In this document: piece by piece, positions 27,537 through 38,287 of the stretch
Position numbering within the stretch: position 1 is the first letter of the stretch
Layout of the letters: each line of letters begins with the position of its first letter
Assembly: GCF_026005215.1 (NCBI RefSeq)
Contig: NZ_BPMA01000031.1
Coordinates: forward strand, 1 to 64,000
Source of the DNA: Capnocytophaga catalasegens
GTDB lineage: Bacteria > Bacteroidota > Bacteroidia > Flavobacteriales > Flavobacteriaceae
Reading direction: 5' to 3'
Length of the DNA stretch: 64,000 bases
Notes under the pieces: generated by a model
Told to the model about the DNA's origin: nothing
The model's database searches: none
The model's input: only the letters and a program-made list of their open reading frames with translations
Position numbers and translations under genes: made by a program

Positions 27537-29756
27537 ATGAAATTTTTAAAAAAAATAGGGTTTGTTTATGCTTTCTTTTGTGTGCTGACTTGGGTCAATG
27601 CACAAGAAGGGCTTTTATTTCATCATCTGACGCGAAAAGACGGATTATTACATGACAATGTAACTTGTATTTCTCAAGATTCATTAGGATATATGTGGTT
27701 TGGAACACATCGAGGTCTTAACCGATATGATGGATATACTATTGATTCGTACAAAAATGGAAAGGGAAAAGTCGAATCCGTATATTATAACCGCATATAT
27801 AGCATGCAATCTATGGGGCATTATCTGTGGCTTGCTACTGCTGCTGGTTTAACTTGTTTTGATATTCAGTCAAAAAAATTTATTGAATATGAACAAAGAG
27901 AAAACTCGTCTAAAACATCTTTTTATGACCAAGTACGCATTGTTAAAAAAGGATTTAACAATCAGTTATGGCTTATTTCGGACAGAGAAATACGAGTAAT
28001 ACATATTGTATTGCCTTCAAGTTCAAACAAAAATGAAAAACCAGTTATTGAACCTATCTTAATACAATCGCAATACCAGATTACTTGTGAAGTATTACAT
28101 CCCAAAATAGCTACGGACAATCAACAGAATGTATGGATTACCGAAAATAGCAACTTACGATTATATCATTTTAAAAATGGAAAATACACACTTGTTCCTT
28201 CTGAAATAAATTTTATAGGTTCGGGAGTGCGAGATATGTATTATGAAAACGGATTTTTGTGGATTTTATACCATAATCAATTAAAAAAATATCAAGTAAA
28301 TAAGCAAAAAGCAACCTATACACTTGTTGATGAATTTACTTTTGAAACTCAAGACGGACTAACATCGTTAAGTATTGATAATCAATCGGTTTGGATTACT
28401 TCTAACAGAGGACTTTTTCAGGTTAATAAGCAACAGAAGACTATTTTTGCTCATCGGCATGACCCTACCAATCCGTATTCGATAAGCAATGATGTTAATA
28501 ATAATTTTCTTGATAATCAAGGTAACATATGGGTTTCGGCTTGGGCATCGGGGATATCCTATGCAGATACAAAACTTCCGTTTTTTCATACGATTCGTTA
28601 TACGTTTTCCGATAAAAATTCTGTAAAGGGTTCAGAATTTATCAGTGCGATGCATTACAGCGATGACGGATATATATACATAGGGAGTAAGTTCTCAGGA
28701 ATTAGTCGATTGGATACTCGTACTAAGAGTTTTGAGCAAAATTATTGTAATTCGCCTGAGCTTTTGCCTAGTATTACCAGTCTTCATTCAGATGCGAAGT
28801 ATTTGTACGCCGCTGTAAGAGAGCAAATCACAATTATCAGGAAGGCAGACAAAAGAGTAGAGCATATTCTTCCTACCAAGGGGTATGTTTTTGGGGTAGA
28901 TATGGACAAATACCATCGATTATGGGTAGCTACTCACGAAGGATTGCAATGTTTTGAACAAAAAAATGGAACTTGGCAACCTCTATATTCATTCACGCAA
29001 TATAGTGATGAACCTTATCGGTTATCAACTAATATTCTCCATAATATTTATAGTGATACGACTAAAAATGAATTGCTTATTACTTCTGCAAAGGGAATTC
29101 ATAGAGTAATTCTTTCTGATTCGGGAGAAGTAAGCCGTATTGTTATCTATGTAGCTCGAGAGAATGATTCCACGAGCCTTAGTAGTAATTATCTTTGGCC
29201 TATTCGTAAGGGAGGGGAGCATACTTATTGGGTTGGAACACTCGGAAGTGGATTGAATAAGGTTACTTTTTTGGACAAAAATGGGGCTTATACTTATACA
29301 TCGGAGTGCTATGGTACAGAATCGGGGGCTTTGTCGGGTGATGTGGAGAGTATTGAAGTTGATGCCTTTGGTAAGGTATGGTGTGGCGGATATAATCTAA
29401 GTTATTTTGATGATTCTGCGAAACGATATCGGGTATTTGATACTAAAAGTGGTTTGCAAAGTCATATCTTTGGAACTTCTTCTTCTTGTCGAGATGCACA
29501 GGGTAATTTGTATTTTGGAGGTGCTCATGGATTGAATTACTTTTTGCCATTGGTTGAAGAGAAACAAGAGATAACTCCTATCTATTTTTCTCGTTATCGA
29601 AGTAATCAAATATATCAGAATGATATTGAATTTTCTAACAAAATAGCACTTGAATATCCGAATAATACCTTTTCAGTTGATTTTACAATACTTTCGTATA
29701 ATAAAGAACCTATTTGTTATCGGTATAAGCTAAGTGAGACAGACACTAAGTGGTAG
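27537..29756 (+). pseudogene. HTCS regulator, N-terminal sensor half (interrupted gene)
   Basis: Periplasmic sensor part of a hybrid two-component system. The start at 27537 gives signal peptide KKIGFVYAFFCVLTWVNA; an ATG at 27510 is possible. Two-bladed-propeller repeats of the Reg_prop type follow, e.g. LTRKDGLLHDNVTCISQDS then GYMWFGTHRGLNRYDGY. The Y_Y_Y domain begins near YSCLNY-position residues (PNNTFSVDFTILSYNKEPIC). It is broken by TAG at 29754-29756 after SETDTKW; the same frame continues for 20 codons to the next ATG. So the gene is one reading frame with a single nonsense codon. A reading error in the sequence is possible. As it stands, sensing and DNA-binding parts are uncoupled. 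Confidence 0.85.
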
Positions 29757-29816
29757 TATATAGAAGGAAAGCCTACTATTACATATCAGAGAGTTCCTTT
29801 TGGTAAGCATAAATTA

Positions 29817-31622
29817 TTGGTTGAGGCGGGTAATTGGGACAGATGGAGTGGTAATGTTTATTCGCTTGAAGTGGTATCTTATCCTCCGATATGGCTTTCG
29901 TGGGGTGCTTATGTGTTGTATTGTTGTTTGGGAATCGGATTGGTCTATATAGGGTTTCGGTATTTTATCCGTTGGACACAAATGAAGCAGCTTCTTGCTA
30001 TACAAAATGAACGAGAGCAACAGAAAGAAGAGATGATGCAGCTCAAAATGCAGTTTTTTACAGATGTTTCGCACGAGTTCCGAACTCCTTTGACGATGAT
30101 TGGACATGCCGTAACCGAAATTGACGAAGAACCCAATCAATCCAAAAAATATATAAACATTATCAGACGCAATGCAGGGAAGCTCTCCAATATGGTCAAT
30201 GAGTTACTTGACTTCCACAAAATGGAGCTTCGTCAGCCTACACTAAAAACTAGTTATATCAACGTTTCATCTTTTATAACAGATATTTACGACGAATTCA
30301 AAGAATGGTCATCTTCTCAAAATATACAAATGAGCTTAACGATTGATACCTCACCAATCAATATGTGGATTGACCAACGTTATTTCGGCAAAATCATCTC
30401 AAATATTCTATCTAATAGTATTCGATATTCCAAAGAAGGTAATTTGATACATATTCAGGTAAGTCAAGGTACTTTGAAGTCGATATCAACTCGATATAAA
30501 AATAGTTTTTGGAATACGCAATCGATGATAAACGCTCCGCAGCTTATTATCAAAGTGAGCGATATGGGTATTGGCATTGATAAAGAGGTACTTCCGAAGA
30601 TTTTTGACCGATTTTACCGAGGTAATAAACAACGTACGCGATTGGGGTCTGGTATTGGACTTTCTTTGGTCAAATCGCTAATTGAATTACATAGAGGAGG
30701 TATTATAATAAGTAGTGAAATGAATGTTGGGACTGAGATTATACTAATGTTTCCTATAACAGATACTTATTTGATTTCTTCCGAAAAGATTGACAAGAGT
30801 GATTTCGTACTCAAAGAGTACCTATCTGACTATGCTGTTGAGTACGAACCACATATCGAAGAAGAATGCATGGAATCACAACAAGCAACTGACAAACCTA
30901 CGCTACTTCTTGTAGATGATAACCACGAAGTGCTGATGATTCTACGTGAGATTTTTGTAAAAGAGTATGCTATACTAATGGCAAGCGATGGACAAGAAGC
31001 CTTAGAAAAATGCAATACATACTTTCCTGACCTTATCATATCTGATGTGATGATGCCCAAAATGGACGGATTAGAACTCTGCGAAATACTCAAAAAACAA
31101 CTTCGTACTTGTTTTATCCCTATCATATTACTAACAGCCAAAGCCCAAATAGAACATCAGATAGAAGGAATAGAAACAGGAGCCGATGCATACTTACTAA
31201 AACCTTTCAATACCAAGTTGTTAAAGGCAACCGTACGCAATCTTCTTCGTAAAAATGGTAAGAATAAAGGTACTTTGACACGCAAAGAACATATCGATAA
31301 AAAACAACAAGCATATCTACAACGTATTGAAACCTTGGTACTTGATAACTTGACCAACCATAAGTTCTCGGTAGATCATCTAAGTATGGAGCTAGGGTGG
31401 AGTAGAACCAAACTATATGCTAATGTGAAAAACGCAACAGGAATTACATTGGCACATTATATCCGAAAAATAAGGCTTGACAAGGCGGCTGAGCTTTTAA
31501 CTACTACCGATATGCGCATCAGTGAGGTTTGTTATCAGGTAGGTATTGATAGCCCAGCTTATTTTACCAGAGCTTTCAGAGAAGAGTTTGGTGTTTCGCC
31601 ATCAGAATATATACATAAATAA
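29817..31622 (+). pseudogene. HTCS regulator, C-terminal kinase/receiver/AraC half (same gene)
   Basis: Continues in frame with the previous entry. It begins in the end of the Y_Y_Y domain (VEAGNWDRWSGNVYSLEV). A transmembrane helix (SWGAYVLYCCLGIGLVYIGF) follows, then a HisKA domain with FTDVSHEFRTPLTMIGHA (phospho-acceptor His). HATPase motifs are VSDMGIGIDKEVLPKIFDRF and GSGIGLSLVKSLIELHRGG. The receiver domain has LLVDDNHEVL and ISDVMMPKMDGLEL (phospho-acceptor Asp). The AraC helix-turn-helix ends FTRAFREEFGVSPSEYI. All domains are intact. If translated from 29817 it would make a kinase without its sensor. It is the natural activator of the susC operon. Confidence 0.85.
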
Positions 31623-31725
31623 CACATAGATTATTTTTTACTAATGAAAATACTAATTTGTTAATCAATAAAATTACAAATTATAGGTTTAAAGTTTAAA
31701 GTTTTTAAGTTTCAGGTTATAATTT

Positions 31726-32085
31726 ACAATTGACAAAGAGGACTTATAGTGTCTAAGTCTAAAAATTACAATTGACAAAGGGGACTTATAGTGTCTAAGT
31801 TTAAAAATTACAATTGACAAAGAGGACTTAAAGTATCTAAGTTTAAAAATTACAATTGACAAAGAGGACTTAAAGTGTCTAAGTCTAAAAATTACAATTG
31901 ACAAAGAGGACTTATAGTGTCTAAGTCTAAAAATTACAATTGACAAAGGGGACTTTAGAGTGTCTAACATCATAATTTACATTTGTAAATCGTAAAAAAA
32001 AGTGTCTAACATTATAATTTGCATTTGCAAATTGTAAAAAAAAGTATCTAACATCATAATTTGCATTTGCAAATCATAAATTATT
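31726..32085. repeat. 42-bp-period minisatellite between HTCS and GH31 genes
   Basis: Six copies of a 42-bp unit begin with ACAATTGACAAAG at 31726, 31768, 31810, 31852, 31894 and 31936. The array then continues in register with three diverged units starting AGTGTCTAACAT at 31959 and 32001, and AGTATCTAACAT at 32043. Copies differ at only a few positions (GAG/GGG, TATAGTGT/AAAGTATC). The later units each contain a small hairpin, ATTTAC-ATTT-GTAAAT or ATTTGC-ATTT-GCAAAT, whose arms change together. There are no unique spacers, so it is not CRISPR. The 42-bp period leaves an accidental open frame on the minus strand. Confidence 0.9.
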
Positions 32086-32184
32086 AAAGGTAAAAATAGG
32101 TAGTTACCAATATAAATAATAACTTTTGTATAAATTGAATTATAAAAAATAAAGTAAATAAGTTAAATTAAATAGGTTTTAATT

Positions 32185-33768
32185 ATGAAAAAGATATTTT
32201 TAATTGTATGTTATTATATTTCAATTGCTGTTGTAGCGCAACAAGCACAAGAAATAGAGATATTGCCCAATGAAAAATGGTGGGGTGGTATAACTGATAT
32301 GGGTAGTAATATGCCTTTTGCAAGTGAAACAGAGGTTTTTGATTTGCGTACCAGAAATTATAACAATCAAACCACACCACTGTTAGTCTCTAACAAAGGG
32401 CGCTATATATGGAGTGAATCACCTTTTTCGTTTCAGTTCAAAAACAACAAAATAGTATTGCACCCTACACGCTCCGAAATTCAGTTAGTCAAAGACGGAA
32501 ATACACTTCGAGAGGCGTATCTTTCGGCTATGAAAAAACATTTTAAACCTTCGGGAGTTATACCTCCTGAGTTATTTTTCTCTAAACCGCAGTATAATAC
32601 TTGGATTGAGTTAATTTACAATCAAAATCAGCAAGATGTACTCAATTATGCTCGTAACATTATCAAAAATGGTATGCCTACGGGAATTCTGATGATTGAT
32701 GATAATTGGCAAAAGTATTATGGAAACTTTGAATTTCGTCCGGACAAATTTCCAGACCCAAAAGCAATGGTCGAAGAGTTACATTCGTTAGGCTTCAAAG
32801 TGATGTTGTGGGTAAGTCCATTCGTTTCTGCTGACTCGCAAGAGTTCCGCGCTTTGCAAGAGAAAGGATTTTTGGTAAAGAAAAAAGGAACAGACCTACC
32901 TGCAATTCTCCATTGGTGGAATGGTTTTAGTGCTTGTTACGATTTGAGTAATCCGCAAGCATATGAGCATTTTGTTCAAACACTTAAACAAATGCAAAAA
33001 ACCTATAACATTGATGGCTTTAAGTTCGATGCAGGCGACCCTGAGCGCTATTTGCAAGAAAATGTAGATGTATTCGATGGCAAATCGTTTGATACGCAAC
33101 AGACTTATCTTTGGGCAAAGTTGGGGTTAGAGTTTCCTTATAACGAGTTTCGAGCCTGTTGGAAGATGGGCGGCGAGGCACTTGTACAACGTTTAGGCGA
33201 TAAGAAATATTCGTGGAATGGTGTTTTCCGATTAGTTCCAGATATGATTAGTTCTGGATTGTTGGGACACCTATATACGTGTCCAGATATGATTGGTGGA
33301 GGTGAGTATGGGAGCTTTATAGGAATTGATACCCATAGTTTTGACCAACGACTGATAGTTCGCTCGTATCAAATTCATTCAATGATGCCGATGATGCAGT
33401 TCTCAGTAGCGCCATGGCGTATTTTAAGTGATGAAAACTTAGCTATTTGTATCAAATATGCTAAATGGCACGAACAATTAGGAAGCTATATTACTGAACA
33501 AGCTAAAAAAGCATCACAAACGGGAGAACCTATCGTCCGCCATATGGAATATATGTTCCCCAATCAGGGATTTGAAGATTGTATAGACCAGTATATGCTT
33601 GGCGATAAGTACTTAGTAGCTCCAATAGTTTCCCAAAACGATACCCGAAGCGTGAAGCTACCCAAAGGAAAATGGAAAGATGACCAAGGAAAAGTATATA
33701 AAGGGGGAAAAACATACACCATTACAGTACCTTTGGATAGATTACCTTGGTTTGTAGCCGTAAAATAA
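32185..33768 (+). CDS. GH31-family glycoside hydrolase, possibly alpha-galactosidase-like
   Basis: Exported hydrolase of alpha-linked sugars. 527 residues with signal peptide MKKIFLIVCYYISIAVVAQ. The TIM-barrel motifs of GH31 are present: GILMIDDNWQ (170-174), GFKVMLWVSPFVS, and the nucleophile region DGFKFDAGDP with Asp282. RSYQIHSMMPMMQFSVAPW follows in the usual place, and a beta-sheet domain closes the protein (APIVSQNDTRSVKLPKGKW). The FKFDAGD form of the nucleophile loop, rather than FKTDFGE, resembles Bacteroidota alpha-galactosidase-type GH31 proteins; this specificity is inference. It belongs to the PUL but is separated from the HTCS by the minisatellite. Confidence 0.85.
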   Translation: MKKIFLIVCYYISIAVVAQQAQEIEILPNEKWWGGITDMGSNMPFASETEVFDLRTRNYNNQTTPLLVSNKGRYIWSESPFSFQFKNNKIVLHPTRSEIQLVKDGNTLREAYLSAMKKHFKPSGVIPPELFFSKPQYNTWIELIYNQNQQDVLNYARNIIKNGMPTGILMIDDNWQKYYGNFEFRPDKFPDPKAMVEELHSLGFKVMLWVSPFVSADSQEFRALQEKGFLVKKKGTDLPAILHWWNGFSACYDLSNPQAYEHFVQTLKQMQKTYNIDGFKFDAGDPERYLQENVDVFDGKSFDTQQTYLWAKLGLEFPYNEFRACWKMGGEALVQRLGDKKYSWNGVFRLVPDMISSGLLGHLYTCPDMIGGGEYGSFIGIDTHSFDQRLIVRSYQIHSMMPMMQFSVAPWRILSDENLAICIKYAKWHEQLGSYITEQAKKASQTGEPIVRHMEYMFPNQGFEDCIDQYMLGDKYLVAPIVSQNDTRSVKLPKGKWKDDQGKVYKGGKTYTITVPLDRLPWFVAVK

Positions 33769-33927
33769 TTTGATAATTTTCAATCAAATATTACCAAAAT
33801 AAAAGCAGACAATACGTATTGAGTAGGCAATAAAACGAATAATATAAAAAAATTTATTAAAGAAACTATTCAAAAATTATAACTGCTTATTTTGATATAA
33901 TACAATGTATAATCTAAAATTATTAAC

Positions 33928-35367
33928 ATGAAAAAAAGGAATTTATGGATAGTACTCTCTATCATACTATCGCTAAATTGCACCAATAGTATTGGAAGTG
34001 ATACTACCGAAAATACTGAGCAAGATGTAGCCCAAGAAGTTAAAGACGGACAAGAACCTCAAGAAGAACTCATTAAGGTAACTTATAAAGAATCGCAACA
34101 GATAATTACAAACCCAGAACGAGGTTTTTATGCCTATGCCGATTTTAAATCGAATGAAAATACAACCCTTTCTGAAAATAAATTACGCGAATATCGCTCG
34201 CAAGGTATTTCGCTTGTTTATAATGTATATTATATGTATGATTTTCAGAACAAACCCATCTCTGAGGCCTATCTACAACGCATACGAACCAATATGCAAA
34301 CCCTTCGAAATGGTGGTTGTAAAGCTATTTTACGATTTGCTTATTCTTCCGATGAAGGAAAAAAACCTTGGGACGCCCCTTGGGCTATCACACAAAAGCA
34401 TATCGAGCAACTTCGACCTATATTCCAAGAGTATGCCGATGTAATTTGTGTATTGCAAGCAGGATTTATAGGTGTGTGGGGAGAGTGGTATTATACAGAC
34501 AATTATATATTTGAACCCAATAAAGAACAATATCAGCCTCGCCGAAAACTATTAGATGCCCTCTTAGATGCCCTACCCAAAGAGCGAATGGTATGTGTTA
34601 GGTATCCACAAGCCAAATTATATTCATACAATATCGAACCAAATCAAACCATCACTGAGCAAACCGCCTATAACCAAGAACCTCTTTCACGTATAGGTTA
34701 TCATAATGATTGTTTTTTGGCAGATAAAGACGATACAGGTACTTTTCAGAATATTCCTCAGTATAGAACCTACTGGGAGAAAGAATCCAAATTTCTCCCT
34801 ATGGGAGGAGAAACCTGTCGTTTATCTTCCTTTTCAGCTTGTACCAATGCCCTTTCAGATATGGAAAAATACCACTGGTCATACATAAATAAGGACTACC
34901 AAACCGATGTAATTCGCCAATGGGAAAATAATAATTGCCTTGACCAAATAAAAAGGCGCTTAGGCTATCGTTTTGTACTAACCGAAGGTACTTTCTCTAA
35001 GAATGCTGTTTCAGGAATGCCTTTTTTTGTAGAAATGAAGCTCAAAAATATAGGTTGGGCAGCTCCTTTCAACCCACGTAAGGTCGAAATAGTATTAGTA
35101 GGTAATCAAGGTTCGTACAAAGTAGCTATTAAAAAAGATCCTCGCTTTTGGTTTGCAGGACAAGACATCGTAATAAAGGTTCGATTCAAGCTACCCGAAA
35201 GCCTAAAAGAAGGTACTTACGATGTGTATCTGAACCTTCCAGACCCAAAAGAGTCCCTTTATTCTCGCCCCGAATTCAGTATACAACTTGCCAATGAAGG
35301 AATTTGGAATGCATCGCTCGGATACAATAAGTTACACACTATCCGTGTAACAACTTCTAAGCAATAA
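33928..35367 (+). CDS. DUF4874/DUF4832 lipoprotein
   Basis: 479 residues, lipoprotein signal ending SIILSLNC. An acidic linker (residues 27-50) leads to a DUF4874 domain (TNPERGFYAYADFK, then GVWGEWYYTDNY), a TIM-barrel-like fold resembling glycosidases. A DUF4832 domain follows (PMGGETCRLSSFSACTNALS, then WENNNCLDQIKRRLGYRFVL) and then a beta-rich tail. This pair of domains occurs in PULs and is suspected of glycan hydrolysis or binding, but activity is not established. It is likely co-regulated with the GH31 gene 160 bases upstream. A strong terminator follows. Confidence 0.88.
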   Translation: MKKRNLWIVLSIILSLNCTNSIGSDTTENTEQDVAQEVKDGQEPQEELIKVTYKESQQIITNPERGFYAYADFKSNENTTLSENKLREYRSQGISLVYNVYYMYDFQNKPISEAYLQRIRTNMQTLRNGGCKAILRFAYSSDEGKKPWDAPWAITQKHIEQLRPIFQEYADVICVLQAGFIGVWGEWYYTDNYIFEPNKEQYQPRRKLLDALLDALPKERMVCVRYPQAKLYSYNIEPNQTITEQTAYNQEPLSRIGYHNDCFLADKDDTGTFQNIPQYRTYWEKESKFLPMGGETCRLSSFSACTNALSDMEKYHWSYINKDYQTDVIRQWENNNCLDQIKRRLGYRFVLTEGTFSKNAVSGMPFFVEMKLKNIGWAAPFNPRKVEIVLVGNQGSYKVAIKKDPRFWFAGQDIVIKVRFKLPESLKEGTYDVYLNLPDPKESLYSRPEFSIQLANEGIWNASLGYNKLHTIRVTTSKQ

Positions 35368-35370
35368 ATC

Positions 35371-35437
35371 AAAAGAACTAAGTATAATAAATACAATTTT
35401 TTATAATTGTATATTCATTTACTTAGTTCTTTTTTTT
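35371..35437. terminator. Nested bidirectional terminator
   Basis: Outer 14-bp stem AAAAGAACTAAGTA / TACTTAGTTCTTTT encloses an inner stem ATACAATT / AATTGTAT. A T-run follows on the plus strand and an A-run precedes it, serving both the DUF4832 gene and the convergent 35436-36008 gene. Confidence 0.8.
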
Positions 35438-36008
35438 AATTAAAAGCAATTTGTAATAAAATTTTTACTAATTTTTGTAAAGAATGGGGTAAGTGAAGCT
35501 CCCACCGATGGATATATTTATTCTTTTTGTCTGTGTAATGAACTTCTATATGCTGATTTTGTATTGTACAGAGCGTTATTAAGTAGTTTTCACTTCTGAT
35601 AGGATACATAAAATACCCCCTATGCGGATTATAATCAATGGTAAATCGCTGATAATCGGCATTCTCACAAGTTATTTCGAAATAATTTCCTTCAAAACGA
35701 ATATTGATGCGGTCATAATACCTCGAAAACCAATGAAAATATGATTTTTCACCATTGGCTTTTTCTATAAAAGATAATAAAAAAGGAATTACACGATGTG
35801 TATGCCCTACGTAAACTTCCGAAAAGATAGTTTCATTAATTTGAAAAGAGAATTTATTTTCATAGAATGCTATTATTTCGTAAAATTGCCCCTGATTGCA
35901 ATATTTTATTGTCCCATTCTGGTAACAGAAGAGCAAATCGCCCAAGCGTATTTCCAATAGTTCTTGATGTGGAGTATATCTAAATTGTATTACCGAATGA
36001 AAGCTCAT
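35436..36008 (-). CDS. Hypothetical protein
   Basis: 190 residues, no signal peptide or membrane helix, rich in Y, F, H and I, predicted mostly beta. No family recognised. Segments such as HWFSRYYDRINIRFEGNYFE and RWELHLPHSLQKLVKILLQI are distinctive. The stop lies 427 bases of coding upstream of nothing else on this strand: its start is 12 bases downstream of the DPP4-type peptidase stop on the same strand, so it is probably the second gene of that transcript. Its end overlaps the shared terminator. Confidence 0.65.
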   Translation of the reverse strand: MSFHSVIQFRYTPHQELLEIRLGDLLFCYQNGTIKYCNQGQFYEIIAFYENKFSFQINETIFSEVYVGHTHRVIPFLLSFIEKANGEKSYFHWFSRYYDRINIRFEGNYFEITCENADYQRFTIDYNPHRGYFMYPIRSENYLITLCTIQNQHIEVHYTDKKNKYIHRWELHLPHSLQKLVKILLQIAFN

Positions 36009-36020
36009 TGCACAGGGGTT

Positions 36021-38150
36021 TTATTTGTTATGTTCAATAATATATTCCGAGATAAGTTTTGTTAAGTGCGCTCTATCTTGTCCCGAAACATTATGTTTAT
36101 GATTTGGGTATAAAAACAAATCAATTAGTTTTCCTTGTTTAATAGCTTCCTGCGAAACAGAAAGCACATGCTCAGGCACGACCACGTCATCTAAATATCC
36201 GTGAATAAAAAGTAACTTTCCTTTGAGATTTTTGATATAATTATTCACGTGCGTATTTTGATAGCCATCAGGATTTTCTTGCGGTGTATCCATATATCGT
36301 TCTCCATACATTACCTCATAGTATTTCCAATCGGTAACAGCACCTCCTGCAACAGCAGTAGTAAAAAAAGTAGGGTATCTAAGCATAAGTGACGAAGCTA
36401 AAAAGCCACCGAAACTCCATCCATATACTGATAACCGATTGGGGTCAATGTATTTTTGTTTTTTTAGAAAGTCAACGGCTGTTAGTTGGTCTTTGATAGC
36501 GTAAGTTGCCAAATTTCTGTGGATAACACTCTCAAAAGCAAATCCCCGATTGGCAGACCCTCGATTATCAAGTGTAAAAATAATATAATTTTCATTCGAA
36601 GCCATTGCCAACATCCAAAGTTCTGTAGAAGCCAACCAACTATTGGTTACCAATTGTGCATGCGGACCTCCATAAACATATAGTAAAACAGGATATTTTT
36701 TAGTAGGGTCAAAATGTTTTGGTTTTATCATCTTGGCATACAAGTCTGTGTTATCTTCGGCTTTGAGTTTTAATAATTCGATTGTACCAATGTTGTAATC
36801 ACGCAACGGATTTACTGCATTTAGAATGGTATTTCGGGTATTTTTTTTGCTCAAATCAATAATTTCAATACGATTTGGAAGTTGAATATTACTGAATTGG
36901 TCTATCAAAAAATTACCATTGTAGCTCAGTTGGGTATTGTGTGTACCTTCGGAGGGAGTAATATTCTCGTATTTGCCACTTTTTAGATGTATTTTGAATG
37001 TTTTTTGCTCGCGAGGATCAATTCCTGTTCCAGAGATAAAAATATTTTCACCTTTGTTATCAAACCCAATAATTTCTTGTACAACCCATTGAAAATTAGT
37101 TAATTGTTTTATCAATTTTCCATTGATATTATACAAATACACATTCATAAATCCGTCTTTTTCGCTAAGCCATAGAAATTCATTATTGCTTTTAGGAAGA
37201 AAAACAGCAGGATTTTCAGGTTCAACCCATTTGTCATTTTTTTCAGTTAAAATTGTATTGATTTTTTTGCCCGAAACCACATCATATCGATTCAAATCAT
37301 ATTGGTTTTGTGCGCGATTGATTTCAGCCAAAAGGATATATTTTTCGTCTAAAGACCAAGAAAGATTCGTCAAATAATGTTCATCAGTAGTATTTATATC
37401 CAGATAAATAACTTTTTGAGTTTTCAGATTGAAAATTCCAACTTTGGCTTGTTCACTAGGCATTCCTGCCATCGGATATTTTATGTTTTTGAGTGAAGAA
37501 GGTGTTGTATTGATATCTACTAGCGGATAGTTAGTTACATTGCTTTCATTTTTTTCATAGAAAGCTAAATAATTTCCGTTAGGAGACCAAAAAATCCCTT
37601 TTTTTATACCAAATTCGTTACGATGAATACTTTGTCCTGAAACAATTTCCGAATTTTGATGATTGGTTACAGCTATTTTTGCATTTTGTGAAGTTCCAAT
37701 GTACAAATTATTATCTATTGTATAAGCAACGGCATTATTTTGTTTGTTGAAAACATCATTTTGAGCATTTTCGTCAATTTCAATAAATTGAAAAGGCTTC
37801 TGTGCTACATAATCATACAATTGATAAGATTTATCATCGCGAAAAACTAAAATATGGCTATCTATATACTGGATTTGAGGATATTTTTTAATATCTGGAT
37901 ATGTTTTTTTCAAATCAGAAATAGAAATTGTTGTTTGTTTATTGGTTTGTGCATCGGTAATTACAAAACTTTGCTCGGTGGCATATACGTACGCATTGGT
38001 GTCTTTTAACCATTGCAGATTATACAAAGTCTCAGGATAAAGTCCGTACCAATACCCCAAAGTAGCATCAACTGTTGAAATAGTTTTTTCCTGAGCTCTT
38101 ACAAACCAAGTACATACAAGTAAAAAGGTTATAAATACAATTTTTCTCAT
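36021..38150 (-). CDS. S9B dipeptidyl peptidase IV-type serine peptidase
   Basis: Exported peptidase releasing X-Pro or X-Ala dipeptides; important for amino-acid supply in asaccharolytic and oral Bacteroidota. 709 residues. Signal peptide MRKIVFITFLLVCTWFVRAQ. The first 450 residues form the DPPIV beta-propeller (LGYWYGLYPETLYNLQWLKD). The catalytic domain has GWSFGGFLAS (Ser579), LDDVVVPEH (Asp655) and NHKHNVSG (His686), the S9 triad order. The Glu motif usually seen in DPPIV is not clear to me. A coding-strand TATATTTG box lies 34 bases upstream of the ATG. Confidence 0.93.
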   Translation of the reverse strand: MRKIVFITFLLVCTWFVRAQEKTISTVDATLGYWYGLYPETLYNLQWLKDTNAYVYATEQSFVITDAQTNKQTTISISDLKKTYPDIKKYPQIQYIDSHILVFRDDKSYQLYDYVAQKPFQFIEIDENAQNDVFNKQNNAVAYTIDNNLYIGTSQNAKIAVTNHQNSEIVSGQSIHRNEFGIKKGIFWSPNGNYLAFYEKNESNVTNYPLVDINTTPSSLKNIKYPMAGMPSEQAKVGIFNLKTQKVIYLDINTTDEHYLTNLSWSLDEKYILLAEINRAQNQYDLNRYDVVSGKKINTILTEKNDKWVEPENPAVFLPKSNNEFLWLSEKDGFMNVYLYNINGKLIKQLTNFQWVVQEIIGFDNKGENIFISGTGIDPREQKTFKIHLKSGKYENITPSEGTHNTQLSYNGNFLIDQFSNIQLPNRIEIIDLSKKNTRNTILNAVNPLRDYNIGTIELLKLKAEDNTDLYAKMIKPKHFDPTKKYPVLLYVYGGPHAQLVTNSWLASTELWMLAMASNENYIIFTLDNRGSANRGFAFESVIHRNLATYAIKDQLTAVDFLKKQKYIDPNRLSVYGWSFGGFLASSLMLRYPTFFTTAVAGGAVTDWKYYEVMYGERYMDTPQENPDGYQNTHVNNYIKNLKGKLLFIHGYLDDVVVPEHVLSVSQEAIKQGKLIDLFLYPNHKHNVSGQDRAHLTKLISEYIIEHNK

Positions 38151-38183
38151 AAATTTAATTTTTAAATAAATGATTTTCAGCTA

Positions 38184-38191
38184 CAAATATA
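38184..38191 (-). promoter_or_regulatory. -7 box for the DPP4-type gene
   Basis: Coding-strand TATATTTG matches TAnnTTTG, 34 bases from the ATG. Confidence 0.55.
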
Positions 38192-38264
38192 CTATTTTTT
38201 AATTATAAATTGTTTTTTTGATAAAATTTTTTTCAAAAATCAGTATTGATATTCAAAAAATCGC

Positions 38265-38272
38265 TACTTTTG
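38265..38272 (+). promoter_or_regulatory. -7 box for the enoyl-CoA hydratase gene
   Basis: TACTTTTG followed by GACAAA, 16 bases upstream of the ATG at 38288. It lies inside the longer open frame and supports the shorter start. Confidence 0.55.
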
Positions 38273-38287
38273 GACAAATTTTCAACA

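Noticed and set aside
31689..31973. 94-codon minus-strand frame made of 14-residue repeats
   Set aside because: It arises because the 42-bp repeat unit is divisible by three; it has no promoter, no family and no composition of a real protein.
31726..32085. CRISPR array
   Set aside because: Units are repeated whole, without unique spacers, and no cas genes are nearby.
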